The notes under the pieces: model-generated
Database searches by the model: none
What the model was told of the DNA's origin: nothing
What the model saw: only the letters and a program-made list of their open reading frames with translations
Shown here: in pieces, positions 7,228 to 13,309 of the stretch
How the letters are laid out: each line of letters starts with the position of its first letter
Position numbering within the stretch: position 1 is the stretch's first letter
Translations under genes and position numbers: made by a program
Assembly: GCA_964599285.1 (NCBI GenBank)
Contig: CAZREI010000007.1
Span: 1-55,551 of the forward strand
Source: VGLO01 sp964599285
Lineage (GTDB): Bacteria; Patescibacteriota; Minisyncoccia; Minisyncoccales; Staskawiczbacteraceae
DNA: 55,551 nt
Reading direction: 5' to 3'

Positions 7228-8034
7228 ATGGAATCAGAAGAAATAAAAAATCTTATCGCCCAGGCAAAAAATATTTGCCTCATTCCATCGCAATCCCACC
7301 AGTCAGAAAGCCTGCCCGCGACGTTGGCTTTTTTTTATGCCTTAAAAACGCTCAACAAAAACGTTACTTTGATTATGCAAGACCTGGAAAGCCTGTCCGC
7401 TCCTGGCGCCCCTTACCAATTTTTAGTCCCTTCGCTGGATTATCTATCTTCTCCCAAAAATTTCGTTATTTCAATACCCCGAGCCGTCGCCGATGTGTCG
7501 CAAGTCTACTATGAAAAAAACGAGGAACACTTAAAAATCCACCTGACCGTTGACAAGGGCGCCATTAAAAAAGAGGCAATCTCCTTTTACTTTTCCGACC
7601 CTAAGCCGGACATTGCCATCACCATCGGCATCCAGGATTTTGAGCGTGAACTGCAGCAAAATCTGGACTCTTTTGGCATGTTGCTGGACGTTTCGTTGGT
7701 CAACATTGACAACCACCAGGACAACAAAAAATTCGGCAAGGTAAACCTGGTAGAAACCGGTTCTTTGGCCGAGGTATCACTAGAAATCATCAAATCTCTT
7801 GACCAAAACGCCCTGACCGCCCGAGCCGCCGACTGCCTGATGGCCGGACTGACTACTTATTATAATAACTTCCAGCACCCCAGCGTCCCCGCCCACATTT
7901 TTGAGCTGTGCGCCTACCTAATCAAAAAGGGAGCCAACCGCCAGACTGTCATTGAGAATCTGTATCCCCAAACTAGCCCGAGCCTGCCAATAGTACCCGA
8001 CTTTAGCAACAAAAAAGAAGAACTGGTCAACTAA
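7228..8034 (+). CDS. DHH-family phosphoesterase-like protein with altered active site
   Basis: The 268-residue protein has the fold pattern of NrnA/DHH phosphoesterases: an N-terminal alternating beta/alpha region (ICLIPSQSHQSESLPATLAFFYAL) and the central motif NIDNHQDNKKFGKVNLV, which corresponds to the DHH...N.xFG.xN block. The canonical DHH triad reads D-N-H here, and the early Asp motifs of the family (DxD near the N-terminus) are not visible. The DHHA1 C-terminal domain also appears absent, as the protein ends soon after residue 245. It may be a non-catalytic relative or act on another substrate. It is followed by the PilB-like ATPase on the same strand, separated by a REP-like element. 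Confidence 0.7.
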   Translation: MESEEIKNLIAQAKNICLIPSQSHQSESLPATLAFFYALKTLNKNVTLIMQDLESLSAPGAPYQFLVPSLDYLSSPKNFVISIPRAVADVSQVYYEKNEEHLKIHLTVDKGAIKKEAISFYFSDPKPDIAITIGIQDFERELQQNLDSFGMLLDVSLVNIDNHQDNKKFGKVNLVETGSLAEVSLEIIKSLDQNALTARAADCLMAGLTTYYNNFQHPSVPAHIFELCAYLIKKGANRQTVIENLYPQTSPSLPIVPDFSNKKEELVN

Positions 8035-8045
8035 ATTTTTCTCTC

Positions 8046-8170
8046 TCGTCATTGCGGCCAGCTGAGCTGGCCAGGCTCGCTCAGCGGGTCGAGGCGCACC
8101 GAAGCAATCTTTTTGAAAACGATAGATTGCCGCGTCTCCGACTGCGGTCGGGACTCGCAATGACGACGAA
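8046..8170. repeat. Pair of REP-like elements between the DHH-like gene and pilB-like gene
   Basis: Two head-to-head elements: CGTCATTGCGGCCAGCTGAG ... GCACCGAAGCAATC, then GATAGATTGCCGCGTCTCCG ... CTCGCAATGACGACG. The internal palindromes CCAGCTGAGCTGG and GACTGCGGTC-type inverted words are typical of the family. Confidence 0.85.
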
Positions 8171-8220
8171 GGCGTTGGGTTCGTAATATTCGTATAAAAT
8201 TCGTATTTCGTAGCCAAATT

Positions 8221-9534
8221 ATGGAAACTTCCACTCAAAAGTTATTGGGCTCGGTGACCATCACCGACGCCATCATCAAAGACATCAAAAAAAGCGTTGC
8301 CAACATCGCTGATTTTGAAAAAAAAATAAAATCCTACGCCACCCAAAACACCACCAATCTTTTGGACATCATTTTGCTGGGCGCCATTCATTTGCAAGCT
8401 TCGGACATCCACATTGAACCGCAAAAAACTGACGCGCGCTTGCGCATCCGCATTGACGGCGTGTTGCAGGACGCCTGGACCTTTGACCAAGCCACTTATC
8501 AAAGCCTCCTGTCGCGCCTAAAGCTCCTATCGCGCCTGAAACTGAACGTTACCAAAGAGCCCCAGGACGGCCGCTTTACCATTGCCGTGGAAAAATTGTT
8601 AATTGAAATACGAACGTCGAGCCTGCCTGCCGAATACGGCGAATCTATTGTGATGAGGATTTTAAACCCCGAAAACCTGACCCTGGAATCGCTGGGCCTT
8701 CGCAAAGATTTATACGAAATTTTCCTGCAGCAAATCACCAAGCCCAACGGGATTATCATCGTCACCGGTCCTACCAGCTCCGGCAAAACCACCACCCTGT
8801 ACGCCTTTTTGATAAAACTGCAAAAACCCGAAGTAAAAATTGTCACCATTGAGGACCCCATTGAATACCACTTAAAAGGCGTGTCCCAAACCCAGGTCGC
8901 GCCCGACAAAGGCTATGACTTTTCCAGCGGCCTGCGGTCTATTGTGCGCCAAAACCCCGATGTCATTTTGGTGGGAGAAGTGCGCGATTTGGAAACTGCC
9001 AAAATTGCCTTGCAAGCTTCGCTGACCGGGCACTTAGTGCTGTCCACCTTGCACACCAACGACGCCTCGGGCACCATTCCCCGATTAGTTGACTTGGGGA
9101 TACAACCATCGTCTATAGCTCCGGCTTTGAAAATGGCTATCGGCCAGCGCCTGGTGCGTAAGGTTTGTCCCAAATGTTCCCTGATGGCCAAGCCCACAGC
9201 CAGCCAACTGGCCCAAATAAAACAAGGGTTAAAAAATATCAAAACCAGCCATGTGGAGCTTCCTAATTTGGCTAAAATAAAAATCGCTTCGGCAAAAAAA
9301 GGCGGCTGCAAAAACTGCAACTATACCGGTTACAAAGGGCGCATGGGATTGTACGAAGCGTTTTTGGTTGATAACGAAATGGAGCGATTTATCCTGAAAA
9401 ATCCGCCGGTGTCCGAACTGAAAGCTCTGGCAGTCAAAAAAGGAATGGTGACGCTGTACCAAGCCGGCTTGATTGAAATTATTATGGGACAGACGACGTT
9501 TGAAGAGGTGGAACGAGTCGTAGAAAAAGATTGA
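8221..9534 (+). CDS. Type IV pilus/type II secretion assembly ATPase (PilB/GspE family)
   Basis: This hexameric secretion ATPase powers pilus extension or pseudopilus assembly at the inner face of the membrane. The 437 residues include LQASDIHIEP and LRIRIDGVLQDAW of the N2 domain, a Walker A motif GPTSSGKTTT, the Asp box VTIEDPIEYHL, Walker B QNPDVILVGEVRD, the His box LSTLHTNDA and a tetracysteine zinc region CPKC...CKNC. All catalytic boxes are intact. It lacks the N1 domain found in full-length PilB, so it is short for the family. No pilin, PilC or PilD gene is adjacent. In Patescibacteria such genes support type IV pili and DNA uptake, which comM in this window also fits. Confidence 0.92.
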   Translation: METSTQKLLGSVTITDAIIKDIKKSVANIADFEKKIKSYATQNTTNLLDIILLGAIHLQASDIHIEPQKTDARLRIRIDGVLQDAWTFDQATYQSLLSRLKLLSRLKLNVTKEPQDGRFTIAVEKLLIEIRTSSLPAEYGESIVMRILNPENLTLESLGLRKDLYEIFLQQITKPNGIIIVTGPTSSGKTTTLYAFLIKLQKPEVKIVTIEDPIEYHLKGVSQTQVAPDKGYDFSSGLRSIVRQNPDVILVGEVRDLETAKIALQASLTGHLVLSTLHTNDASGTIPRLVDLGIQPSSIAPALKMAIGQRLVRKVCPKCSLMAKPTASQLAQIKQGLKNIKTSHVELPNLAKIKIASAKKGGCKNCNYTGYKGRMGLYEAFLVDNEMERFILKNPPVSELKALAVKKGMVTLYQAGLIEIIMGQTTFEEVERVVEKD

Positions 9535-9617
9535 GGTAACAGTTGTGGTATTCGCATGGGGACAGCTGAGCTGCCCTCAACCCCGCTTAGCGGGGTGGGC
9601 ATATTCGCATGCCAAAA

Positions 9618-9748
9618 AACAGCTCTGGAGTTGGAGGCGTCTTTGTATCTGGGATACAAGTAAAAGCTTGTTTAGGGAATAATCGAGCCGGAGCAAGATT
9701 ACCCGTGCTAAGACAAGCCCATATAAAGCCTCCAACTCCAGAGCTGTT
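9618..9748. ncRNA. Candidate structured RNA with a 21-bp closing stem and three-way junction
   Basis: The ends AACAGCTCTGGAGTTGGAGG(C) and their exact complement at 9728-9748 form a 21-bp perfect stem. Inside are a hairpin TTGTATCtggGATACAA and a second arm GCTTGTTTAG/CTAAgACAAGC, capped by GGGAATAATC/GATTACCC with a loop GAGCCGGAGCAA. Both strands have a T-run after the closing stem (TTTTCTTT on plus, six T on minus), so the transcribed strand is unclear. It does not match 6S, SRP, tmRNA or RNase P signatures that I know. An alternative is a long palindromic repeat with a non-palindromic interior. Confidence 0.45.
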
Positions 9749-9769
9749 TTCTTTGGTATACTAATAGTA

Positions 9770-9798
9770 CGATTGCGGTACCTATTTTGACGTACCGT
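9770..9798 (+). promoter_or_regulatory. Palindromic operator-like site over the ruvB promoter
   Basis: CGGTAC and GTACCG half-sites, ten bases apart, overlap the -35 box of the ruvB promoter (9787-9792). ruvB is often controlled by LexA, but the half-sites are unlike known LexA boxes. A role as an operator is an inference from position and symmetry. Confidence 0.3.
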
Positions 9799-9816
9799 AG
9801 CCGTATTTCATACAAT
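9787..9816 (+). promoter_or_regulatory. Sigma-70-type promoter of ruvB
   Basis: TTGACG, 18 bases, TACAAT. Transcription would start near 9823, giving a leader of about 20 bases before the ruvB ATG, with a small stem TTGTAGcataaCTACAA in it. Confidence 0.65.
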
Positions 9817-9844
9817 GTTCCTATTGTAGCATAACTACAAATCT

Positions 9845-10855
9845 ATGTCAAGTATTTTAGACAAAAAAGCTGGTGTTGATGATCAAATTCTGGACTCCTC
9901 CCTGCGCCCCCAAACCTGGGCGGATTATGTCGGTCAGGAAAAAATCAAGGAAAATATCCAGATTATTTTGACCGCCGCCCGCCAGCGCGGCCAATCGCCA
10001 GACCACTTACTGTTCTACGGCAACTCGGGCCTGGGCAAAACCACCCTAGCAAACCTGATCGCTCTGGAAATGGGTAAAAAAATCCGCATCACCTCCGGCC
10101 CGGCCATTGAACGGGCGGGCGACCTGGCGGCCATTTTGACTAACCTCCAAGAAGGCGATGTGCTGTTTTTGGACGAAATCCACCGCATTCACAAAACCAT
10201 TGAAGAATACATTTACCCGGCCATGGAAGATTATAAGCTAAATTTGATTTTGGGCAAGGGGCCGATGGCCCGAACCATGGAATTAAAACTGCCGCGCTTT
10301 ACGTTAATTGGCGCCACCACCCGGCCAGGGCTTTTGTCCGCGCCGCTAAGAAACCGTTTTGGCGGCACCTTTCAGCTTAACTTTTACAAGCCTGAAGACA
10401 TTGAAAAAATTATTGAACGGTCTGCCCGACTCTTGGGTGTGCAGATTAACCCGGATGCCGTGGCGATTATCGCCCGTCGTTCGCGTTTTACTCCGCGGGT
10501 GGCCAACCGATTATTAAAACGGGTACGCGACTTTGCCCAGGTGCAAGGCGACGGCGTGGTCACCAAAGAAATCGCCACCCATGCGCTGGAATCTTTAGAA
10601 GTTGACCATCAAGGCCTTGAGCCGGGAGACATAAAAATTCTGTTGGCATTAATTGAAAAGTTTGACGGCGGCCCAGTGGGCTTGCAATCGCTAGCGGCAG
10701 CGGCGCTGGAAGAAGAAGACACCATTTTGGACATGTATGAACCCTACCTGATGCAATGCGGATTTTTAGAAAGAACGCCAAAAGGCCGCGTGGCATCAAA
10801 GTTAGCCTACGAACATCTGGGGAAAAAGTACACCAAAACCAGCACTTTTATTTGA
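9845..10855 (+). CDS. ruvB: Holliday junction branch-migration helicase RuvB
   Basis: RuvB is the AAA+ motor that, with RuvA, migrates Holliday junctions for resolution by RuvC (12123-12635). The 336 residues cover the full family length: LRPQTWADYVGQEKIKENI, Walker A GNSGLGKTTLA, Walker B LFLDEIHRI, sensor 1 LIGATTRPG, the arginine region RNRFGGTF and the C-terminal winged helix with GFLERTPKGRVAS. The ATG at 9845 is supported by the promoter 30-60 bases upstream. A second promoter overlaps its stop codon and serves the next small gene. ruvA is not in the window. Confidence 0.97.
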   Translation: MSSILDKKAGVDDQILDSSLRPQTWADYVGQEKIKENIQIILTAARQRGQSPDHLLFYGNSGLGKTTLANLIALEMGKKIRITSGPAIERAGDLAAILTNLQEGDVLFLDEIHRIHKTIEEYIYPAMEDYKLNLILGKGPMARTMELKLPRFTLIGATTRPGLLSAPLRNRFGGTFQLNFYKPEDIEKIIERSARLLGVQINPDAVAIIARRSRFTPRVANRLLKRVRDFAQVQGDGVVTKEIATHALESLEVDHQGLEPGDIKILLALIEKFDGGPVGLQSLAAAALEEEDTILDMYEPYLMQCGFLERTPKGRVASKLAYEHLGKKYTKTSTFI

Positions 10856-10879
10856 CATAAGTCAGTGTTCGGGTAAGAT
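10852..10879 (+). promoter_or_regulatory. Promoter of the 71-residue small gene
   Basis: TTGACA overlaps the ruvB stop codon, followed by 16 bases and TAAGAT. The -35 box is perfect and spacing is within range. The start site would be near 10886. Confidence 0.65.
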
Positions 10880-10926
10880 AGTGGTAGTGTCGTTTCTTAA
10901 GTCGCCCTTTTACAATGGAGGTCACC

Positions 10927-11142
10927 ATGTGGTGCCTGCAGTACACAATCACAATCCGAGGATTTCCACACGACGATACGCTAAAGAAAGAAGAGGAGCT
11001 TGACTTAGAAAGCCATGACCGAGGAAACTATCATCAAGCCATGATGGCAGCCTGGAAATTACTGAAAAAATGGGAAAGAGAAGAGCCTTCCCCCAAACCC
11101 CAAAACCCCTTTCTTGCCTGGAAAGAGCCCATAAACCTCTAA
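10927..11142 (+). CDS. Small conserved-looking hypothetical protein (71 residues)
   Basis: GGAGGT four bases before the ATG at 10927 is the best Shine-Dalgarno site in the window, so I prefer this start to the ATG at 10915, which overlaps it. The product begins MWCLQYTITIRGFPHDD, a beta strand, followed by an acidic-basic helical region (EEELDLESHDRGNYHQAMMAAWKLLKKWE) and a Pro-rich tail. It is soluble, with no membrane segment. A dedicated promoter and a perfect terminator make a single-gene unit, which argues for strong regulated expression. I recognise no family. Confidence 0.65.
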   Translation: MWCLQYTITIRGFPHDDTLKKEEELDLESHDRGNYHQAMMAAWKLLKKWEREEPSPKPQNPFLAWKEPINL

Positions 11143-11157
11143 AACCACTCAATTATG

Positions 11158-11182
11158 TCGCCACCCTGTGGCGATTTTTTTT
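11158..11182 (+). terminator. Intrinsic terminator of the 71-residue gene
   Basis: Stem TCGCCAC/GTGGCGA with a CCT loop and eight T. It is a textbook Rho-independent terminator. Confidence 0.93.
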
Positions 11183-11261
11183 AAAAAATGTATAATGACC
11201 TTGAATTACAGAACCCGCCATTGCCATCAAACACAGCAATCTATTTCATTACTAAACTAAG

Positions 11262-11288
11262 ATTGCTTCGCTTTGCTCGCAATGACGA
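11262..11288. repeat. Short REP-like element upstream of yebC
   Basis: AGATTGCTTCGCTTTGCTCG followed by CAATGACGA ends nine bases before the yebC start. A TATAAT at 11191-11196 lies upstream and may be the -10 box, placing the element in the yebC leader. Confidence 0.75.
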
Positions 11289-11296
11289 ATATACTC

Positions 11297-12025
11297 ATGA
11301 GCGGTCATTCTCACTTTAAAACCGTCGCGGCTACTAAAAATGCCAACGACGCCAAAAAGGGTAAAATCTTTTCCAAAATGGGAAGGGTTATTACCATTGC
11401 TGTAAAACAAAGCGGGCCGGATATTTCCAGCAACATTCAATTAAAAGCCGCTATTGAAAAAGCCAAGGAGTTTAATATGCCCAAAGAAAATATTGAAAGG
11501 GCTATTAAAAAAGGTACCGGAGAATTGGCCGGTGAAAATTTGGAAGAAGTTTCTTTTGAAGCGCTGGGGCCGGGAGGATTTGCCATTATTATGGAGGGCA
11601 TCACCGATAATAAAAACCGGACGCTGGGAGAAATTAAGGGAATCATCAGCCAGCACGGGGGCAAAATGGCCGGCGAGGGAGCGGTGCGCTGGATGTTTGA
11701 AAGAAAGGGACTGATAATGTTAGATTTGAAATTGCAAAATGCAGATTTAAAAAAAGATGATTTGGAATTATTGGTCATTGAGACGGGGGCTGACGATGTT
11801 AAGGACGAGGGCGACAAGCTGGAAATTTACACCAAGCCCGAAGATTTGGAAGTTATTAAAAAAGCACTTGAACAAAAAAATATAACCGTTGAAGGCGCGT
11901 CGCTGCAATGGGTCGCCAAAGAAGAGATTGTTTTGGAAGAAAAAGACAAAGAAAAAGCCCAAAAACTTTTTGAGGCGCTGGACGAAAACGACGCCGTGCA
12001 GGATATTTACTCGAATTTAAAATAG
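11297..12025 (+). CDS. yebC: YebC/PmpR-family DNA-binding or translation regulatory protein
   Basis: The family is annotated as a transcriptional regulator, and some members promote translation of proline stretches. The 242-residue protein begins MSGHSHFKTVAATKNANDAKKGKIFSKMGRVI, the family's N-terminal signature, and continues with MPKENIERAIKKGTGE, YEALGPGGFAIIMEGITDNKNRT-like sequence and the C-terminal acidic domain. I chose ATG 11297 because the codons before it belong to the REP-like element. It directly precedes ruvC, a common gene neighbour (yebC-ruvC-ruvA-ruvB), separated by a hairpin. Confidence 0.95.
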   Translation: MSGHSHFKTVAATKNANDAKKGKIFSKMGRVITIAVKQSGPDISSNIQLKAAIEKAKEFNMPKENIERAIKKGTGELAGENLEEVSFEALGPGGFAIIMEGITDNKNRTLGEIKGIISQHGGKMAGEGAVRWMFERKGLIMLDLKLQNADLKKDDLELLVIETGADDVKDEGDKLEIYTKPEDLEVIKKALEQKNITVEGASLQWVAKEEIVLEEKDKEKAQKLFEALDENDAVQDIYSNLK

Positions 12026-12121
12026 TTATTAGTTGATAGTTTAAAGTTTAAGTTTAAAAAGTTTTCGGTTTAAAACTAAAAACTAATAAACCAAAACCTA
12101 AAACTTAAAACCAAAAACTAT
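12026..12121. repeat. AT-rich hairpin of 'tttaaaactaaaaacta' words, family H6
   Basis: Left part TTATTAGTTGATAGTTTAAAG and right part with 'aaaactaaaaactaataaa' are complementary stutters. It fills the yebC-ruvC gap up to the ruvC ATG. A related copy lies at 51640-51760 between tRNA genes. Confidence 0.7.
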
Positions 12122-12122
12122 A

Positions 12123-12635
12123 ATGATCATCATCGGAATCGATCCAGGGACGGCAACGACGGGATACGGAGTTATCTCAACCTCCAAGGCTCGCCACCAA
12201 AAACACGACAAAAATGAAAAACCAAAGGTGATTGATTTTGGCTGTATTGTCACCAGCGCCGGTTCACCGGCCGGCCAGCGCTTGCAAATTATCCATGACC
12301 AGGTGCATCGGCTCATTAAAAAACATCGGCCGGATATCGTGTCGGTGGAAAATCTTTTTTTCTTCAAAAACCTTAAAACGGCTATGCCGGTATCCGAAGC
12401 TCGCGGCGTCATTTTGCTGGCCATCGCAAACAATAATGTGCCCGTGCTGGAGTTTACCCCTTTGCAAGTAAAAATGACCGTAGTTGGTTATGGCAAAGCC
12501 GAAAAAAAACAGGTTCAAGCCATGACCAAGCAATTACTGGATTTAAGCAGTTTTGATTTGCAAAAAAAGGACCGGAAAAAAGACGACGCATCCGACGCGC
12601 TAGGCATAGCCCTATGCGCATTTCTGACAGCATGA
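12123..12635 (+). CDS. ruvC: Holliday junction resolvase RuvC
   Basis: RuvC cuts Holliday junctions as a dimer within the RuvABC complex. The 170-residue protein has the RNase H-like core and its four acidic metal ligands: Asp7 in IGIDPGTATTGYG, Glu76 in SVENLFFFKN, and Asp155/Asp158 in KDDASDALGIALC. Length is normal. A short insertion with KHDKNEKPK after strand 2 is the only unusual part. It lies downstream of yebC on the same strand; ruvB is 1.3 kb upstream as a separate unit. The start ATG gives the standard N-terminus. Confidence 0.96.
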   Translation: MIIIGIDPGTATTGYGVISTSKARHQKHDKNEKPKVIDFGCIVTSAGSPAGQRLQIIHDQVHRLIKKHRPDIVSVENLFFFKNLKTAMPVSEARGVILLAIANNNVPVLEFTPLQVKMTVVGYGKAEKKQVQAMTKQLLDLSSFDLQKKDRKKDDASDALGIALCAFLTA

Positions 12636-12702
12636 GAGCAGCTGTGGATAGCCAAAGGCTTGACAATCGTTCGTGAAAAAATATAATAGGGAAAGCAGAT
12701 AA

Positions 12703-12921
12703 AATAAATTAGTCTAATTAACCTAATTATCCTAATTGACCTAATCAAATCCTAAATCCTAATGCCAAAAGTTTTAGAAATTCAAGCATTGGACATTATT
12801 TAGAATAATAGAAATAGGATTTATATAATGCGTCGTTCGGTCAGCACATGAAACTGCGGCTTCATGTGCCTCCCTTCACTAGCATTATTAGAGCAATTAG
12901 CATAATTAGAATAATTTAAGA
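12703..12921. repeat. H4 hairpin enclosing a structured 64-nt element
   Basis: The outer arms are stutters of 'cctaattatcctaattgacctaa' type and its complement 'gagcaattagcataattag'. Nested inside is the ATAATGC...GCATTAT element (12825-12888), which is almost identical to 19941-20004. The stretch between ruvC and the acidic ORF holds nothing else. Confidence 0.8.
12825..12888. ncRNA. Structured element with conserved internal loop, copy 1
   Basis: Outer stem ATAATGC/GCATTAT, inner stem GCACATGAA/TTCATGTGC, and between them the asymmetric loop strands GTCGTTCGGTC and CCTCCCTTCACTA. Copy 2 (19941-20004) has two substitutions. Copy 3 (31231-31298) has different stems that still pair but nearly the same loop strands. 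It could be RNA or a DNA hairpin recognised by a protein. Confidence 0.5.
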
Positions 12922-12923
12922 AA

Positions 12924-13091
12924 ATGGAGGAGGACTTTTTGCACCAAATCATCAATCAAGCTGATGACGATGATGATATGAAAGACGATGAAGAAGACGA
13001 GGAAGAGGATGACCATAAAAAAGATGGTGATGGCGACGCAGATGAGGAGCTTGGCGACGATGACATCGCCATGGCCGACGAAGAAGAATAG
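12924..13091 (+). CDS. Small highly acidic protein (55 residues)
   Basis: The reading frame from ATG 12924 to TAG 13089-13091 encodes MEEDFLHQIINQ followed by a run dominated by Asp and Glu (DDDDDMKDDEEDEEEDD, later GDGDADEELGDDD). More than half of the residues are acidic and there is no Cys or aromatic cluster. It begins right after a hairpin repeat and is followed by a strong terminator, which supports a real transcribed gene. It may bind cations or basic proteins, such as ribosomal proteins or DNA-binding proteins, but this is only an inference from composition. Confidence 0.55.
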   Translation: MEEDFLHQIINQADDDDDMKDDEEDEEEDDHKKDGDGDADEELGDDDIAMADEEE

Positions 13092-13110
13092 TCATTGTAT
13101 GTAACAAAAA

Positions 13111-13139
13111 AATCCCGCTTTAAAGAGCGGGATTTTTTT
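13111..13139 (+). terminator. Intrinsic terminator after the acidic small ORF
   Basis: Stem AATCCCGCT/AGCGGGATT with a six-base loop, followed by seven T. Confidence 0.93.
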
Positions 13140-13167
13140 GTGCCAAACAACTCTCTTTGGCCCACCA

Positions 13168-13250
13168 CCGTCATTGCGAGTCCCGACCATAGTCGGAGAC
13201 GCGGCAATCTACACTTTAAGATTGCTTCAGTGTGCCTCGCAATGACGAGG
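13168..13250. repeat. Head-to-head REP-like pair upstream of the penicillin-binding protein
   Basis: CCGTCATTGCGAGTCCCGAC ... GCGGCAATCTA and then AGATTGCTTCAGTGTGCCTC GCAATGACGAGG. The GTCCCGACcatagtCGGagac core matches the copy at 8130-8155. Confidence 0.85.
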
Positions 13251-13309
13251 TGTGAGGGGTTACTGTGTTGCCCCTTGCCAAAGCGCCCACAATAGGATAA
13301 TTTATAGAT

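Noticed and set aside
9618..9748. 6S RNA, SRP RNA or tmRNA
   Set aside because: No open bubble of 6S type, no SRP GGAAGCA core and no tRNA-like or tag-encoding part are visible.
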